Notes: generated by a model from the sequence alone, not told the origin. A DNA stretch of 64,000 nucleotides from Rhizophlyctis rosea (GCA_027596075.1 JADGJC010000119.1:49161-113160), one strand, 5' to 3'; counted from the stretch's first letter, positions 1 through 11,783 are shown. Translations and numbers: made by a program.

Positions 1-27
1 TTTCCCCCATCCTTCCCGCATTTACAG

Positions 28-103
28 AGCGTACTACATGTGGATATGGAGTGCGTTCTTGATTGCTTTTATCGGAGTTCTGTTTGGGAGGGTGGAGCGG
101 TGA
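28..103 (+). CDS. 3'-terminal exon of a membrane protein (partial)
   Basis: A splice acceptor (tttacag) at 21-27 is followed by an open frame that ends at TGA 101-103. The 24 readable residues are strongly hydrophobic (AYYMWIWSAFLIAFIGVLF, then GRVER), so this looks like a final transmembrane helix with a short basic cytosolic tail. The rest of the gene lies left of the window, so the family cannot be named. The call rests on one acceptor, one stop and hydrophobicity and could be chance. Confidence 0.4.
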
Positions 104-668
104 GGGTGTTGGGGTCAGCAATGCGTGCGGGGAGGTGGGAAATAGGGGATGTCTCAAGAAATAGCACTCTAGCATAGGCAGTTTGATGATGGTCGGCTTT
201 CGCGAATGGGGGGATTTGTTCGTTGCATTTCTGTACAGGCAGGCTATGTATGATTTTTTTCGCGTAGGTGTAGGGGGTGTAGTACGTGGTACTGAATCTG
301 CAGGGCCGTTATGTCTTTTGTTAATATAGTTTGTATGTATATTGTCTTACCCATCATCTTCCGCTGCATTCATCATATTTCATCTATGCATTTTTTACGG
401 TCATATCAATGAACTTCTTGTCAACGAAAATCTGGTGGACAATGAAATGGAGTGTGGGGCATGGGGTGTGCTCGGAACGGCACAGCGACTGGGAAATAAG
501 CCGCAGGAGTGTCTCCCTCCCGGAAATTGCTCGGGAACTTGTGAGGGACCCCAACTGCGCAGTTGTCTCATGGCGAAGTTATAAAAAGGGCCCCAACGCG
601 CCTCAAGACGGTCGTGTACATTCCACATCACTAACAAGTTCCAAGCTTGCCGCGACGACCCATCAAAA
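104..668. other. Intergenic, no gene seen
   Basis: Between the left-edge exon and the GST start. Short open frames overlap on both strands without splice-supported continuation. It should hold the GST promoter; a TATA-like ttataaaaag at about 580-590 lies some 80 bp upstream of the GST ATG. Confidence 0.5.
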
Positions 669-1985
669 ATGACGCGTTATGAAATAACCAACTTCCCTAT
701 GCGCGGACGCGCCGAGACTGCTCGTCTCATATTGGCTGCAGCTGGGGTTCGTGTTCATTGTGTTGTAGCGCATTTTTCCTTATGCACAATTATTGAGTGC
801 AAAAAACGGGGGCGGATATTGGTGTAGTGTCTGGCAGGGAATCACGTTTCCCAATATTTATTGAGGAAAACCTGAAGTTCGTACAGGAGGAGAGGATAGT
901 GGAGGGGTTGATGGGACATGTTGGAACAGATATGACAAACAACTTGAGGACATCAATGATTGAGAACAACAACCTAATGACCAACCCTTGTATCGCTTCT
1001 TTCTTTGTTATCTTCTACTTTGCAGGTTGAATGGAGCAACAGAACAGCGCAGTGGCCCGAGGAGAAGGACAGCATGCCGTTTGGGCAAATGCCTTTGCTT
1101 GTGGAGTACAGTGACAAGGGAGAAGTATGTAATGCAACCCCCGGCTGTCTCCCTCCCTCCGCCTTCTCCCATCCCTTTTCACGTGCTATGCATCGTATTC
1201 AGTTATGTGCGCCCTGATCTCTATCACAAATTTCCTGAACCTCTCCTCATGGAAGCTGCAATAACGACACTCTCCTAATCTCCCTACTTTTGATTGAATC
1301 CTCCAGGAACTTCTACGGCTCTCACAATCACATGCCATCGAACGCTACTTAGCCAGAAAGCTGGGCTTTGCTGGACATAACGAATACGAGACTGCCATTC
1401 TGGATTCCATTGCTGAATCCACTGTCGATCTTCATAATGCATTCATCCAATATGCTGTCAAAGCTCCTGTTGAACAAAGGGTATGTACATTCGCATGCCT
1501 CCCGCTTCCAAGGCTCCAAGCTATATAACAATTTCATCGAGGTTGGAGCAAACCGTTTTATCATACTTTCTCACTCCACTTCATTCCAGCCAGCACTCCG
1601 TGAAACATTCTTCTCCACCATTCTCCCCACTCACCTCAAATTCCACGGCCGTTTCTGGGAGAAGAACGGAAATATTGGCTATTACATGGGGAACAAGGTA
1701 GAAGAAAATAGCATTTCGCTGACCACCATAAGCTCTAATCTCCACATCTTTCTTGTACCTTCCCTTAACTAAAATACTTACTTTGATCCCCTTCACCAGC
1801 TGACATGGCCAGACCTCTACCTCTACGTCCTGATCGAGCTGCTCATCACAAAGGAGGGGAAGGATGTCGTTGATCCTTATCCACAGTTGCAGAAGGTCGT
1901 GGAGGTTGTGAGGAAGGAGGATAGGCTTAGGGCTTATATTGATGGGGAGGGACGGTTGGGGATATTTGCGCCCAAGAAGGAGTGA
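669..1985 (+). CDS. Glutathione S-transferase, sigma-like class
   Basis: Predicted cytosolic GST. Exons in order: start ATG 669 (MTRYEITNFPMRGRAE, thioredoxin-fold start), an exon from 1026 (VEWSNRTAQWPEEK, then MPFGQMPLL), 1307-1480 (LSQSHAIERYLARK, the QS glutathione-binding motif), 1590-1697 (ends GYYMGNK) and 1800-1985 (LTWPDLYLYVLIE to stop). The last three exons join in phase. The link between exon 1 (ending about 746-752) and 1026 is unresolved: family alignment suggests several residues are missing, and a small exon near 837-877 is possible. Oddity: the Tyr used by sigma GSTs to activate glutathione (TYF in the family) reads Asn-8 here (ITNF). Family assignment is firm; the exact N-terminal half is not. 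Confidence 0.88.
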
Positions 1986-2353
1986 GGAGGCCGATTTGTG
2001 TATGTGTTGGATTTGGAAAGTTCATGTCACGGTTGTATGAGGGTGATAGTCGATGGGTTGGGACCACTACATGAGTCCAAACTCGTCGCTGTCCTGATGA
2101 TGAGTCAATGTGTTTTTTGGGCTTGTGTTGAGCATATTCAGGAACAATGAGTGTTCAAGTTGAGGACGAACATTACGCGCAGATAGGAGTATCAAATGAT
2201 GCTATCGCTGGAGGGGGGATGACAAGTTATGGTATTCCTTTGCCACCAGAAGAACTCTATTTGCCGCCTCCCGCCTGTGACTACTCGGCATATCTGCTTG
2301 CTATCAGTGGATCGCAAACCATAGCATCAGGCCCACAGTCAATGCAAGCGTGC
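1986..2353. other. Short convergent intergenic region
   Basis: Lies between the 3' ends of GST (+) and GH9 (-). A 94-residue plus-strand open frame crosses it but runs into the GH9 tail and resembles nothing known; it was not accepted as a gene. Confidence 0.5.
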
Positions 2354-4560
2354 CTAGAATGTTGTACGCTTGAGTGTGGGAAAGAAGACGATCAGTGGAC
2401 GAACCCATTGTGGCAACTTGCCGGATATTGAATACGGCAGCATAGTATACACACCAAACAACTTGCTCATTCCAGCACTCTTGGCGTCTTCCATAAAATT
2501 GGGTGATTTTGATCCTGTGGAAGTCGCCGTTTGATCGCCTCCGGGCGGGCCTGTCTTGGTGTTGCTAGATTGGTTGCCCGGTACGTTGTTGAGGTAATTG
2601 ATGTTGGAAGTGCCCGGGTTTGGTGCTGACTGGGAAGAGCCTGTCAAAGAATATGTCGTGATCACATATCAGATTGTGGACTCCGCCCGCATGACCGCCC
2701 TGGAACTATTTTATCAATCGGCCACACTCACAAGCATCACAAGTATGATAACAATCCCCACTCGCATACACAGGTTTACTCCTTCCACCCGTCAAAGCAT
2801 TCGGATGACTCCACCCAAGATCAAGACCACAGTCCGAGGCTCGTTGGAAGTTAGCGGTGCCGTAGTAATCTATCAACCCAGCAAGGGCGCCGGAGAAAGC
2901 GGCGTTATAGTCTTGAGTTACTTCGGTGTAGACGTAATCTTCCCGGTTATCGACGTATGTGTCGTCGGCATTCGGACCTCCTACGAGGGCACCGTAGAGG
3001 ATGAAGCGGTTGGGTGTGCGGGAGTGGAGGAAGTCGTCGCCTATGACTGAGTTGTCTTTGCCGCGCTGCAGATGTCAGTGTAATATGGACGGTCCTGTGA
3101 GCTGTCATACATGGGCAAGAGCAATACCATGAGTCCTTACCAAAGGATAATCAATAAACGAGTTATAGCTCCCCTTATGATATGGCAACTTCGGACTGCT
3201 TTCCCCGAACCCAACAACCCAACTCCGCCCACAATCACCCAAAATATAGTTGATCTGCTGTATTGCAAACGTCCGCAAGTTGCTCGCTAGACCGGTATCT
3301 TCACTCTGGATGATCTTCGCATACACCAGAGCTAGGAAAGCGACATTAGCCGCATAGCGCAAACTGCCCCATTGATAGAGGTATACCAATCCACGCGGCG
3401 TACGAGGAAGGCTTCCACCTGGAAGGTACCGAGCAAAGAAATCGTTGATCCGAGTGCGAAGCGACGCGGATTTGCTTTGGCGGTAGATTAGGATTGTGGA
3501 AGCAATGGCTTTATCCGCCCACGAGTACTCCGATAAATCCGATTGGGAACTATACGTCTCTGCGGCGGTAAGGTATGACGCATCATTCGTCGCAAGGTAG
3601 AGGAACGTAGCAGCTAATGAGAGGTCGTCCGTGTAACTGGTGGATGGGTACCATTCTTTGTAGTTTTTCCATCCTGTTTCGGTGAAGATGGGGTCTTGGT
3701 AGGAGTTTACGTAGCGGGTTCCGAAGGTGTAGATTGTTTTAGACATGGCGAGACATCGGTCGGCGTAGGTAGGGTCTGTTGGACGGAGGATTATGGCAGC
3801 TGCTGCTAGGGCTGCGGCGTAGTCTGCCGCTATGTCGGAGCAACCTTTGTTTAGGGTTGGGGATCCTGTACAGTAGAACGCTTTTCGACCGTAGTTGAAG
3901 GGTGCCCATTGGGAGTATTCCTACAATGCATTGACGGCGGGGTGTCAGTGCACAACGCGCGGCCGTGACATAGTGTGTGGTTGCGCACAATCTGTCCATG
4001 CTCATGCTCACCTCAGGAGGACCAAAATACCCAAAATCAATATCCTCATTTTTACCATTGATCACCGCAGCACTAACCCCAAACACCCCAACCAACCTCT
4101 CCTCCTGCGTCCCCTCATCCCGACTATAAACATTCAACAAATACTCCGCCCCATGTCTAACCCACATCTTCGCCTCCTCCTCCTCCCCAACACTCCTCAT
4201 AGCACCACCAAATTCAATCACATTCCACGCAAGCTGCATAACGGTAAATCCGAACGGTCCACCCCATTTCATGGTATTGGCGGCTTCGTACCATCCGCCG
4301 GAGAGGTCTTCTCCGTAGTCGCCTCGGCAGTCTAAACATGAGTCTGTGCGCCAGGCGAGGCGGTCGTAGGGTTGTTTGCCGGACCGTTGGGCCCAGTAGA
4401 AGAGGAAGGATTTGTGGAGGGCGTCGACGTAGTTGTATTTTGCGGTTTGGGGGGCGGTGTAGGTTTTGCTGTCTATGGGTGGGCCTGGTGGGGTTAAGGT
4501 TTGGCTGACGATTGGGCGGATGAGTGTCAGGAGGACGATGGCAAACTTCGAACGCATCAT
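2354..4560 (-). CDS. Secreted glycoside hydrolase family 9 (endoglucanase-like)
   Basis: Exons on the minus strand: 4560-4012, 3920-3141, 3065-2732, 2640-2354. They join in frame to 649 residues. The start at 4560 is chosen because it gives a signal peptide (MMRSKFAIVLLTLIRPIVSQ). GH9 landmarks: DLSGGWYEAANTMKWGG; LGDCGRSWVVGFG with PKLPYHKGSYNSF; HSRTPNRFILYGALVGGP; and EDYVYTEVTQDYNAAFSGAL, which carries the expected proton-donor Glu. A Ser/Thr/Pro/Gly-rich linker follows. GH9 enzymes cut beta-1,4-glucan outside the cell. Oddity: the family DAGD motif, whose second Asp is the catalytic base, reads EAAN, so normal inverting hydrolysis is doubtful. The last exon after the linker ends without a clear domain. 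Confidence 0.9.
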
Positions 4561-4964
4561 GTTGGGTTGCGCTGTGATGCTAACGGGGATTATCGATATT
4601 GACATGCTGCGATCAACAAAGGTTTTGTTGAACCTTAAAAGCATCTTTGGTCAAAGCGATGTGAGGGCAAGTATGGCCTTGTCGATCAATGGGTTCCATA
4701 TGGACCCTCGCGTTTGGAATGTTTGGATTGTGGTTCTTGATCGATCTTTCCGCAGTTTGGCCGCAACTGACGCATTCACTGATCTGCTTTTGGCTGCGCA
4801 ATCCAACATGACTCCTGTGAAGGCGAATCAGCATTACTTAGCAACATGACAGAGGCCACAAAATGCATCGCGTTTGTGATATAGACAGTGGCTTCCATCA
4901 TTTACATTCTACATAAGAGGGCAAAGCTATTTACATCATGTCCACATTCCCATATGATATACAC
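4561..4964. promoter_or_regulatory. Upstream region of the GH9 gene
   Basis: Lies between the GH9 start and the scramblase stop, both on the minus strand, so it should contain the GH9 promoter and the scramblase 3' end. No defined motif was recognised. Confidence 0.35.
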
Positions 4965-6725
4965 TCAAAGATCTCCCCATCCATCTCCCCACCCGCCACC
5001 ATCACCGCCTCCTGACCCGGCATCGTCATCTGGCAGAAACTCATCGCCCCACGGGTTTTGATTGGTATTCTCATCCTCCTGCCACGACCATCCCTCTCCT
5101 CCTTGCTCCACTGGCGGTGGTGGTGGTGGCATTCCCGCACCCGCTCCGGCATCCACCCCTCCGGCTCCACCACTTCCACCGCCTCCGCCGAATCCTCCCA
5201 TTCCAGGTATAATAATTGGTAGAGGCATCCCACCCACTCCACCCGCTGGCGAACCCACACCAGTCTGATCACCGCCGGGAACGACCCCGCCTCCGCCTTG
5301 GCCTTGATTCGAAGCTTCACTTCCTACACCACCAAAGAATGGGAAGGGAAGGAAGCCGCCGTGATGTTTGGAATGTCTCGAGAAGTAATCGATATCGATA
5401 TTCACTGCGCAACATAATAGGATGGCTCGTTCGTCAAGCGATAGTCCTCGCGATTCGTTCAGTGTATTCGCATCGTCCATATGAATTGCATATGTTCCTG
5501 TGTCAGTAAATATCTGCAAGTGTCATTTGAGCAAGGGATGTGCTTCGATGGTATATGCGCTTGCGACGTGGCACCAACCTCCCGGGCAAATCCAACAAAA
5601 TTGCGGTTAATTGCGCCGATCTGGTTGGTGTTTTCATCCTTAATGTGAAAATCCCATGCCCAGAATTCTGTGTGCAAAAGGGGTCATGATGAGTGGCACT
5701 GGCAAAGCGATTAACGGCGCAACTGCCAGAAGGACATGTTCACCTCCGTCAATGAAAGAGAACTGCCGCTTCTTCAGGAAAAGATCATACTTTCGGCGCC
5801 AAAGATGCCAAACTCTGCATTGCAAAATGGTGAGATATCTGCGTGTTTCTGCCATTTGAAGATGTCTCGTACATACTGTTGGACCTCTCCTATCCGATTG
5901 TCCTGTGCGTCATATACGAAGATCTGGCTATTGAGCAGCCATTTTATGGGGCGCTCGATCTTGCTTGAAGGAATTAGCGTCATTGAACGGAGTCTGTTTT
6001 GCATCTTTCACATCCCTCATCCCACCTTCAGTACCACGTTCCCTTGCCGATCCAAAATGCTAGCTTTGAATGGTCTACGAGTTCGGAGAAATTGTCGCAT
6101 GAGGATTCCAGAGAAGGCTGTTTCTTCTTCGGCGATGAACCCAACGTCATTGCCCAAAGCATCCTTGATGGCGTACTTGTTGGCTTGCTCGTAGCCTGTA
6201 TCACAAATCATGATAAGTACTGTGACGGAGTGGGACGGTGGCGGCGCGAGCGTACCAATCAACACGTTCATCATCTCCAACTGTCTCGTCACCATCAAAG
6301 CCGGGTGTCCCAGCACAGAATATGCCCCTGAATCGGAGGTGATAACTGCATCGGGAGCGTCGTGTGTGGGTAGATAAACGGGGACAGCAATCTCTATTGT
6401 TGGAGTGGGAACTTCTGAGGTTGAGGGATCTAGAGGAGGTGTGACGGGTGCTTTTGCCCTTGGGCGAGGGACCGCACGTCGTGATGACTTGTCTGGAAGT
6501 TAGAGTCGTCAGATTTACAACGTACAATAGCGTGTTTCACTAGAAGTGCTTACCGGAACTTAGGCGGCTATAAGACCGATTGGAAATGACAGCTGGGTAA
6601 AAGTGCTGTCCGCGCTGGCAATTGAGTGCCAGGTGCGGGTACGAGTGGAAGTTTCCCGCTCTGAACTGGGCGGTCAGGGGACGTGCAACCAGATGGGAGA
6701 CTCTCCGCAAAGAGGTCATTGTCAC
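4965..6725 (-). CDS. Mitochondrial phospholipid scramblase (AIM25-like)
   Basis: Seven minus-strand exons join without frame loss: 6725-6554, 6492-6256, 6195-6026, 5959-5877, 5814-5744, 5667-5579, 5513-4965 (456 residues). The N-terminus (MTMTSLRRVSHLVARPLTAQ) is basic and Ser-rich, like a mitochondrial presequence. The scramblase domain follows: TRQLEMMNVLIGYEQANKYA, VWHLWRRKYDLFL, EFWAWDFHIKDENTNQIGAI with NRNFVGFARE, then IFTDTGTYAIHMDDA and DERAILLCCAVNIDIDYFSR. This order matches fungal Aim25 and animal scramblases, which move phospholipids between bilayer leaflets. Oddity: about 120 residues of Gly/Pro-rich, acid-ended tail (positions 4965-5330), much longer than the family's usual end. 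It is divergently placed from the C2H2 gene, with about 300 bp between starts. Confidence 0.92.
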
Positions 6726-7032
6726 TCTCTACTAAATACTAAAACAGCAATTTCAACAACGCCCGAATACGACACGAATTTAGATGGTGTAAAAATAGCC
6801 ACGGTACCTAATGAATTTGAGCCTTGGTATCGGAGTGCCCATCATGGCAGCATGAGTCATCTGATGACGGCACTGCATGTGCTGTGCCACCATTGACGAC
6901 CTCCTTTGTTGTCGAAACTTGGCCCCCTCCCACTGCATTGCACTTTCCCACACCTCATCGCCGGAAAATTCCAAAGAACCCACTTATCTATACTTTCGAC
7001 AACCAACTTTCTCAGTAATTGCTAAGCACCTC
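6726..7032. promoter_or_regulatory. Shared divergent promoter region
   Basis: The 307 bp between the scramblase and zinc-finger starts must carry both promoters. No TATA or named operator stands out. An imperfect TGATGAC/GTCATC element near 6850-6870 was noticed but not assigned. Confidence 0.35.
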
Positions 7033-9053
7033 ATGGGTCCGCGGCATAGAATAACTAACTCCCATATCTGTCGGTTTTGTCTTTATCTGTTTCGACAACG
7101 GCCGGCCCTGGACCGCCACCTGCAAGGGGTTTGTGCATGTCCAGTTTGGGATAGGACCTGCAAAACATGCGGAAGGGTCTGCAAAACGTTGCAAGCCGCA
7201 AGCGAGTGTGGTCATATATCTTCTAGTACAGGTGGGGTTGCACAGACCACTACTATGTTCCGCCAGAAGCTTCAATTGATGCCGCAACTTCTGACTGTTG
7301 ATAGAACTTATGATACCATGCTGCGTCCGGATGTGCGACAAGCGCTTCAATGATGTTGAAGAATTTGACATGCATTACAAGGATGTACATTTGCCACCCG
7401 AGCGGTTTACATACACAGTCCTCGGCACTACATCATCTCACGAAGGGCGATTGAGATCCAGCGGCGTGGTGTCCGAAATGTTCGGTAGGACAAATCAGGT
7501 GTTGCGGGAAGTAAGTCCAAAGATTGACGTAGCGGAATGCGGCAGACATCACAGCTTATTCCAGAACGGACCATGATCTGACCAACGAAGATCTCACGCC
7601 CTTCCGATTTCCGCAATCTCGTCTCTTGTTTCACAAGGGGCGAGTCATTCCGATTGGTTTGGAAGGCGATCTATACGCGAGTTTGGTAAGCTACGAGCTT
7701 CAAGATGTTAAGTGTGGCTGCGGGAATGACGACCATTCTCACATACGGATCTCTTGCTCAATGAAGAGCGAAAAAGCCGCTCGAGCTCTGCAGGTGGATA
7801 GCGCGCTTTCCAATCATGGCAAGGGTCTTGATCATTAATCCTGAGGACTTTAGGTTGCAATAATGGAAGTAATCAACCAAGGGGCGGATCGGGGAACTTT
7901 CGTGCATCAAGAGGGCGGATTCCAATTACCTTTCAGTAAGTCGTACGAACTGTGCCCATGTCCTCGCAACGAACTGAAGGTGTCACGTCTTTGATCATCA
8001 GAGCGAGTACCTTGGGTCCTAAGTGGCAAATATTCCTTTTCCAAGAACGGACAAGTCCTTCCAATTGACGATAAATACATATTCCAAATTCTGCCCTACG
8101 CCGTGGATGAAGAAACTGAGCGACCATTGAAGAGGTGATCCTCCCTTGAAAACGGAATTTGTTTAAGACATCGATTTACAGTTACCTCCTCCTACAGGGT
8201 GAGGCGTGAGTTGCCTGCATTCGAAACCACACCAGCATCGAAACGGGGTGAGACAGTAACAGACAACCCTGTTCGACATCTTGGAACGGTCCACACAAAT
8301 GCATCGATTGAGGAGTCATCACTTACGGAGAGATCCGTGGAGGACCGAACGCCGCTCTGCAACAACGCATCAAAGACCAGTTTTCCGAGACCGGCGGACA
8401 CCTTATCGAACAACGCACATACGCCGAATGGAGATCAAGTCCTGAAAACGCCATACGGTCAAAGCTCTTCATCCTTCCCTTATCCGACACCCGTCAGCGC
8501 ATCGCGCCCATTGCCTGCTACAATTCCTCCTGCAAATCTGACACAAACCTCTCCATCACGCCGTTACGAGCGGCCATCCATACCATTACATGAAGTCGTT
8601 CCGCCATCACCTTCTCTATCCCCGCGACGCGACCATCACTCATTCGAATGGAACTTACCAAGCGAATCAATTCACCCAACTGAACAATGGTCAAACAAAT
8701 CAACACCCACCAAATCCGAACCTCTGCCTGAAGTGAAGACGGAGGGCTATGACTCCGACCGTGCTCCTTCTCCATCGTTCCAGAACATGGCATCATCATC
8801 ATCATCATTGCCGATGAATTCCAGCCCATCGCGCGGCAAAAAGCGGAAAGCGGGAGGGAGTAGAACGGAGACGGTGCGGTTGTCGACTGAGGATGCGGAT
8901 CGGATTGTGGAGGCGTTCAAGCAGACGCATCCTGGGGAGGCGGTTCCGAAGAGGATTTTTATTACGAAGAGGGTGTATGTGAGGAGGGAGAGTATATTCA
9001 GGTTTGTCGGTTTTGAGGATGGATTATCTTCGGCTTTGATTGGAGTTTGCTGA
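7033..9053 (+). CDS. C2H2 zinc-finger protein of unknown role
   Basis: Start at 7033 (MGPRHRITNSH) just before a Cys-x2-Cys motif (ICRFCLYLF) with later His and Cys. A second finger at about 7325-7395 fits C-x3-C-x12-H-x4-H (CVRMCDKRF to HYKDVH). Further supported exon pieces: about 7555-7683 (DLTNEDLTPFRFPQSRL, ending at gtaagc), about 7880-7936 (HQEGGFQLPF), about 8022-8132 (GKYSFSKNGQVLPIDDKYIF) and 8199-9053. The last exon is rich in Ser, Pro and Thr, has a basic patch (RGKKRKAGGSR) and ends in an acidic/basic segment. Not every intron could be joined in phase, and an intron near 9000 is possible. The fingers plus disordered Ser/Pro tail suggest a nuclear regulator; no orthologue was recognised. 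Confidence 0.55.
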
Positions 9054-9501
9054 ATATGTTTCGATCTTCCGCAGCAAAATATTCGGTGCTGTGAAACGGA
9101 AGATTTGGGGGACGTGAAATGGGGCTGTCGTCGGTTGAGAGCGAATAGTCTTGTGAAAGTTATTACAAGTTAGCAGTAGGAAACACAAGTTGATAATGAT
9201 TGCAGTGAAAGTTGAGCAATAGGTAGATGCTAAAGCGTAGGATAAAAAATGCACACCATCAATCGCCTGTGTGCTTTGTAAAGATACCATCTGGTACAAG
9301 TGAAAGAGAAAGTGACCGATTGTTACGGGTTGGATTTGACGCAATGCATAACAGCTAGTATTGGGCAATCGATAGTACAGAAACATATATACATATACAC
9401 TACGGAATTTGAGCGATAAAGTAGAACTTTTGCCATCTATTTCGCTACCAACACTCTACATAAAACAGCTATTGGTAGGCGACGCTCCTCTTTGGTACCA
9501 A
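9054..9501. other. Intergenic, A/T-rich, no gene seen
   Basis: Convergent gap between the zinc-finger gene (+) and the Hsp70-like locus (-). Only short shadow frames on both strands; 3' signals of both neighbours would be expected here. Confidence 0.45.
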
Positions 9502-11768
9502 TTAAAGACTATACAAAACATCCACATCCGTAAAAAGACCTCCAAACTCCAACTCCTTCTTCTGAAATTCGTACTCTTCCTTGGTGACATTCTCATAACT
9601 CGTTTCCAACCATTTCCTCTTCGCTTCCAGTGCCGCCCATATCCTCGCACCATAAGGCGAGAAACTTCCCAACACAGTAGGGTCCTCCTGGAGCTGCCTC
9701 ATAAGAACACCGATCTGAGACTCCAACGCGACACGAGCATTAATTTTCTGGGACCACACCACGGCGCGAAGTGTCATATCATCCGAAACGGTGGTCGTCA
9801 GGTTGCTTTGTTATGACCGAGATTTGTTATGGTTGTTGAGACAGTGTTGTTGGTTGAGCGTTCTACTGCTGAGACGATGAGGTCGTTGGAGAGATTGACT
9901 TTCATTGTTACGTCAATGCGGGGTGTGCCTTTTGGGGCTAAGATTATTTTTGGGAGGTGGAGAGTGCCGATGTGACGTGTCCCGCCCCATATGTCATCAA
10001 CTCCTGCTCCATCACCTTCGTAAACGTTGATAAAGACATCGCGTTGGTTGTGAAATGTTGTTGTGAACGTTCTGGTGGTTTTGTGTGGGATTGCAGCACA
10101 GCGGGGTATGATGGGTGTGGCGAGGCTTAGTGTGGTGGAACCGCCGTGAGAGCTAGGGACTGAAAGGCGGGTTGGATGTTGATGTTGAAATGGGTTAGGG
10201 CAAAAAGGTCGCACACTCCGCAGGGGTCATTCATGTATATGGAACATGAGGGAATGGGTTCACGGAGGAGGGCGGCTAGCTTGGCGGCACCGTAAACGAC
10301 CCATTGGTCAGAAGGGAAGCCCTTCATGGACTGTACCAGGCGGTCGAAGAAGTCTTCGAGTATGAAGCGAATTCTGGGGATTTGATCGGTGTTCCCGACA
10401 AATCGTGGTCGGTGATGTTCTGTTTCGTGAGGTGGCAGCCACAGCTTCTCTGTGCGTTTTTGAGGGCACGTTCCACGGCTTTGATGATCTTCGTGAAAAG
10501 ATCCTTGGTGATGTCTTCGAATTTCGGGCATGTGAGTGTTGTTGTGAGATTGCTGCCATTTTGAAAGGGGCTAATGTTGATTTCGTACGAGGCTTTGGAT
10601 GATAGCTCTTCTTTGGCTCTTTCAGCTTCGACCCTGAGCTGAGCCATGGCCTGTTGATCATCCAAAACATCGATGCCGGTTTCACTCCGGTACAGTTCAA
10701 TCAGGTGCTGGACTATTTGGATGTCGAAGCTTTCCCCACCTGCAAGTTTTGCAAAGTGACAATCAGGACTAGGAAATAAGTTCAAGTCTTGCAAAGAGTG
10801 CAAAACGTTACCAAGATACGGCTCTCCATCTGTTGCTAGCACTTCCACCACACCGTCATCCCAGATTGATATGGTCACATCAAAAGATGTGTCACCCATA
10901 TTCACGACTAGCAGACTCCTTCCTGTTTTCAGATGTTGGAATGCATTGTAGGTGTTAAGTGCAAGCGTCGGCGCCTCCCGAATGAGGTCAGGATGCCAGC
11001 CTCTCGAAGAGCTGAACGGTGTGCTTCATGGTTGCACCTGCAGGGAACACCAATGAGAGATGCTCAGGACTGGGATGAATGAAAAGCAATGCAGATCAGC
11101 GTCCAATGGTATTGAATGACCACGTGGTGCATATTGAGGAAATACTAACCTGCATTTGTCACCTTCTCCTCCAGATAATCCTCAGCCATCTTCACCAAGC
11201 GCTTTAACATCATGGCAGCAATCTCCTCAGGCGAAAATGTTTCGACTTTCCCTTTGACTGTCACTTAAATGTGAGGCATGTCATCTACATTCACGATTTG
11301 GTACGGGAGATGACGCATGGCTATTTGCACCTCTTTGTCATTAAATCGCCGACCGAGTAAGCGATGGATGTCATAAATTGTGTTTGCTGTATTGTTGATC
11401 CTCTGATTCTTTGCCTCGTTCCCAACGAGAACTCTTCCATCCTCGGTGAAGGCAACGTATGATGGCATGTAACCAATGCGGTGGTAGTCCTGTCCTTTAC
11501 TACGATCAACGATCGCAACAGCGCTACAAATCGCAAAGGAAGGATACTGTGAGGGAATTGTTAGACTAAGCCAGGTGAAGAATTCATACCTGTGCGTATT
11601 GCCCAAATCAATGCCAACCCCTTGTGCCGAGTCCCACGCGTATCTTTCGGATTGCTTTGGTGGACCCATAACTTGGGGTTTTGCATGCGCGACTGCAAAG
11701 GCGCAGAGAAGTGTCAAAAGGAGCAGCCATAAGGGCCATGATGTTGAGGAATTCGAGGGGCGAGGCAT
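9502..11768 (-). pseudogene. Broken ER-type Hsp70 (BiP/Kar2-like)
   Basis: Starts like an ER Hsp70: signal peptide (MPRPSNSSTSWPLWLLLLTL), then GVGIDLGNTH joined over an intron (11590 to about 11527) to SAVAIVDRSKG and MPSYVAFTEDGRVLVGN. The frame then breaks repeatedly. TAA at 11265-11267 falls inside MPHI-stop-VTVKGKVETFSPEE; the frame changes near 10972-10985 (REAGILTSF to APTLALNTYNAF); a one-base loss near 10397-10405 separates ITDHD from FVGNTDQIPRIRFILEDFF; another break near 9798-9812 separates TITNLGHNK from NLTTTVSDDM. The VTVPAYF strand is missing, and phosphate loops are degraded (VNMGDTSFDV for DLGGGTFDV). A change near 10160-10220 can be explained by an intron. Substrate-binding and lid segments (PRIDVTMKVNLSNDLIVSA; VTKEEYEFQKKELE) remain recognisable. 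Best read as a decaying duplicate of the luminal chaperone gene; sequencing error is less likely because neighbours join cleanly. Confidence 0.8.
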
Positions 11769-11783
11769 TTTGCACGTCATCAT

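Noticed and set aside
2147..2431. 94-residue plus-strand ORF between GST and GH9
   Set aside because: It overlaps the in-frame GH9 tail in antisense, has no splice partners and resembles no family.
10397..10405. Intron to explain the frame change in the Hsp70 remnant
   Set aside because: Possible gt...ag pairs there are under 25 bp, create a stop or remove well-conserved residues; a one-base loss aligns perfectly with the family.
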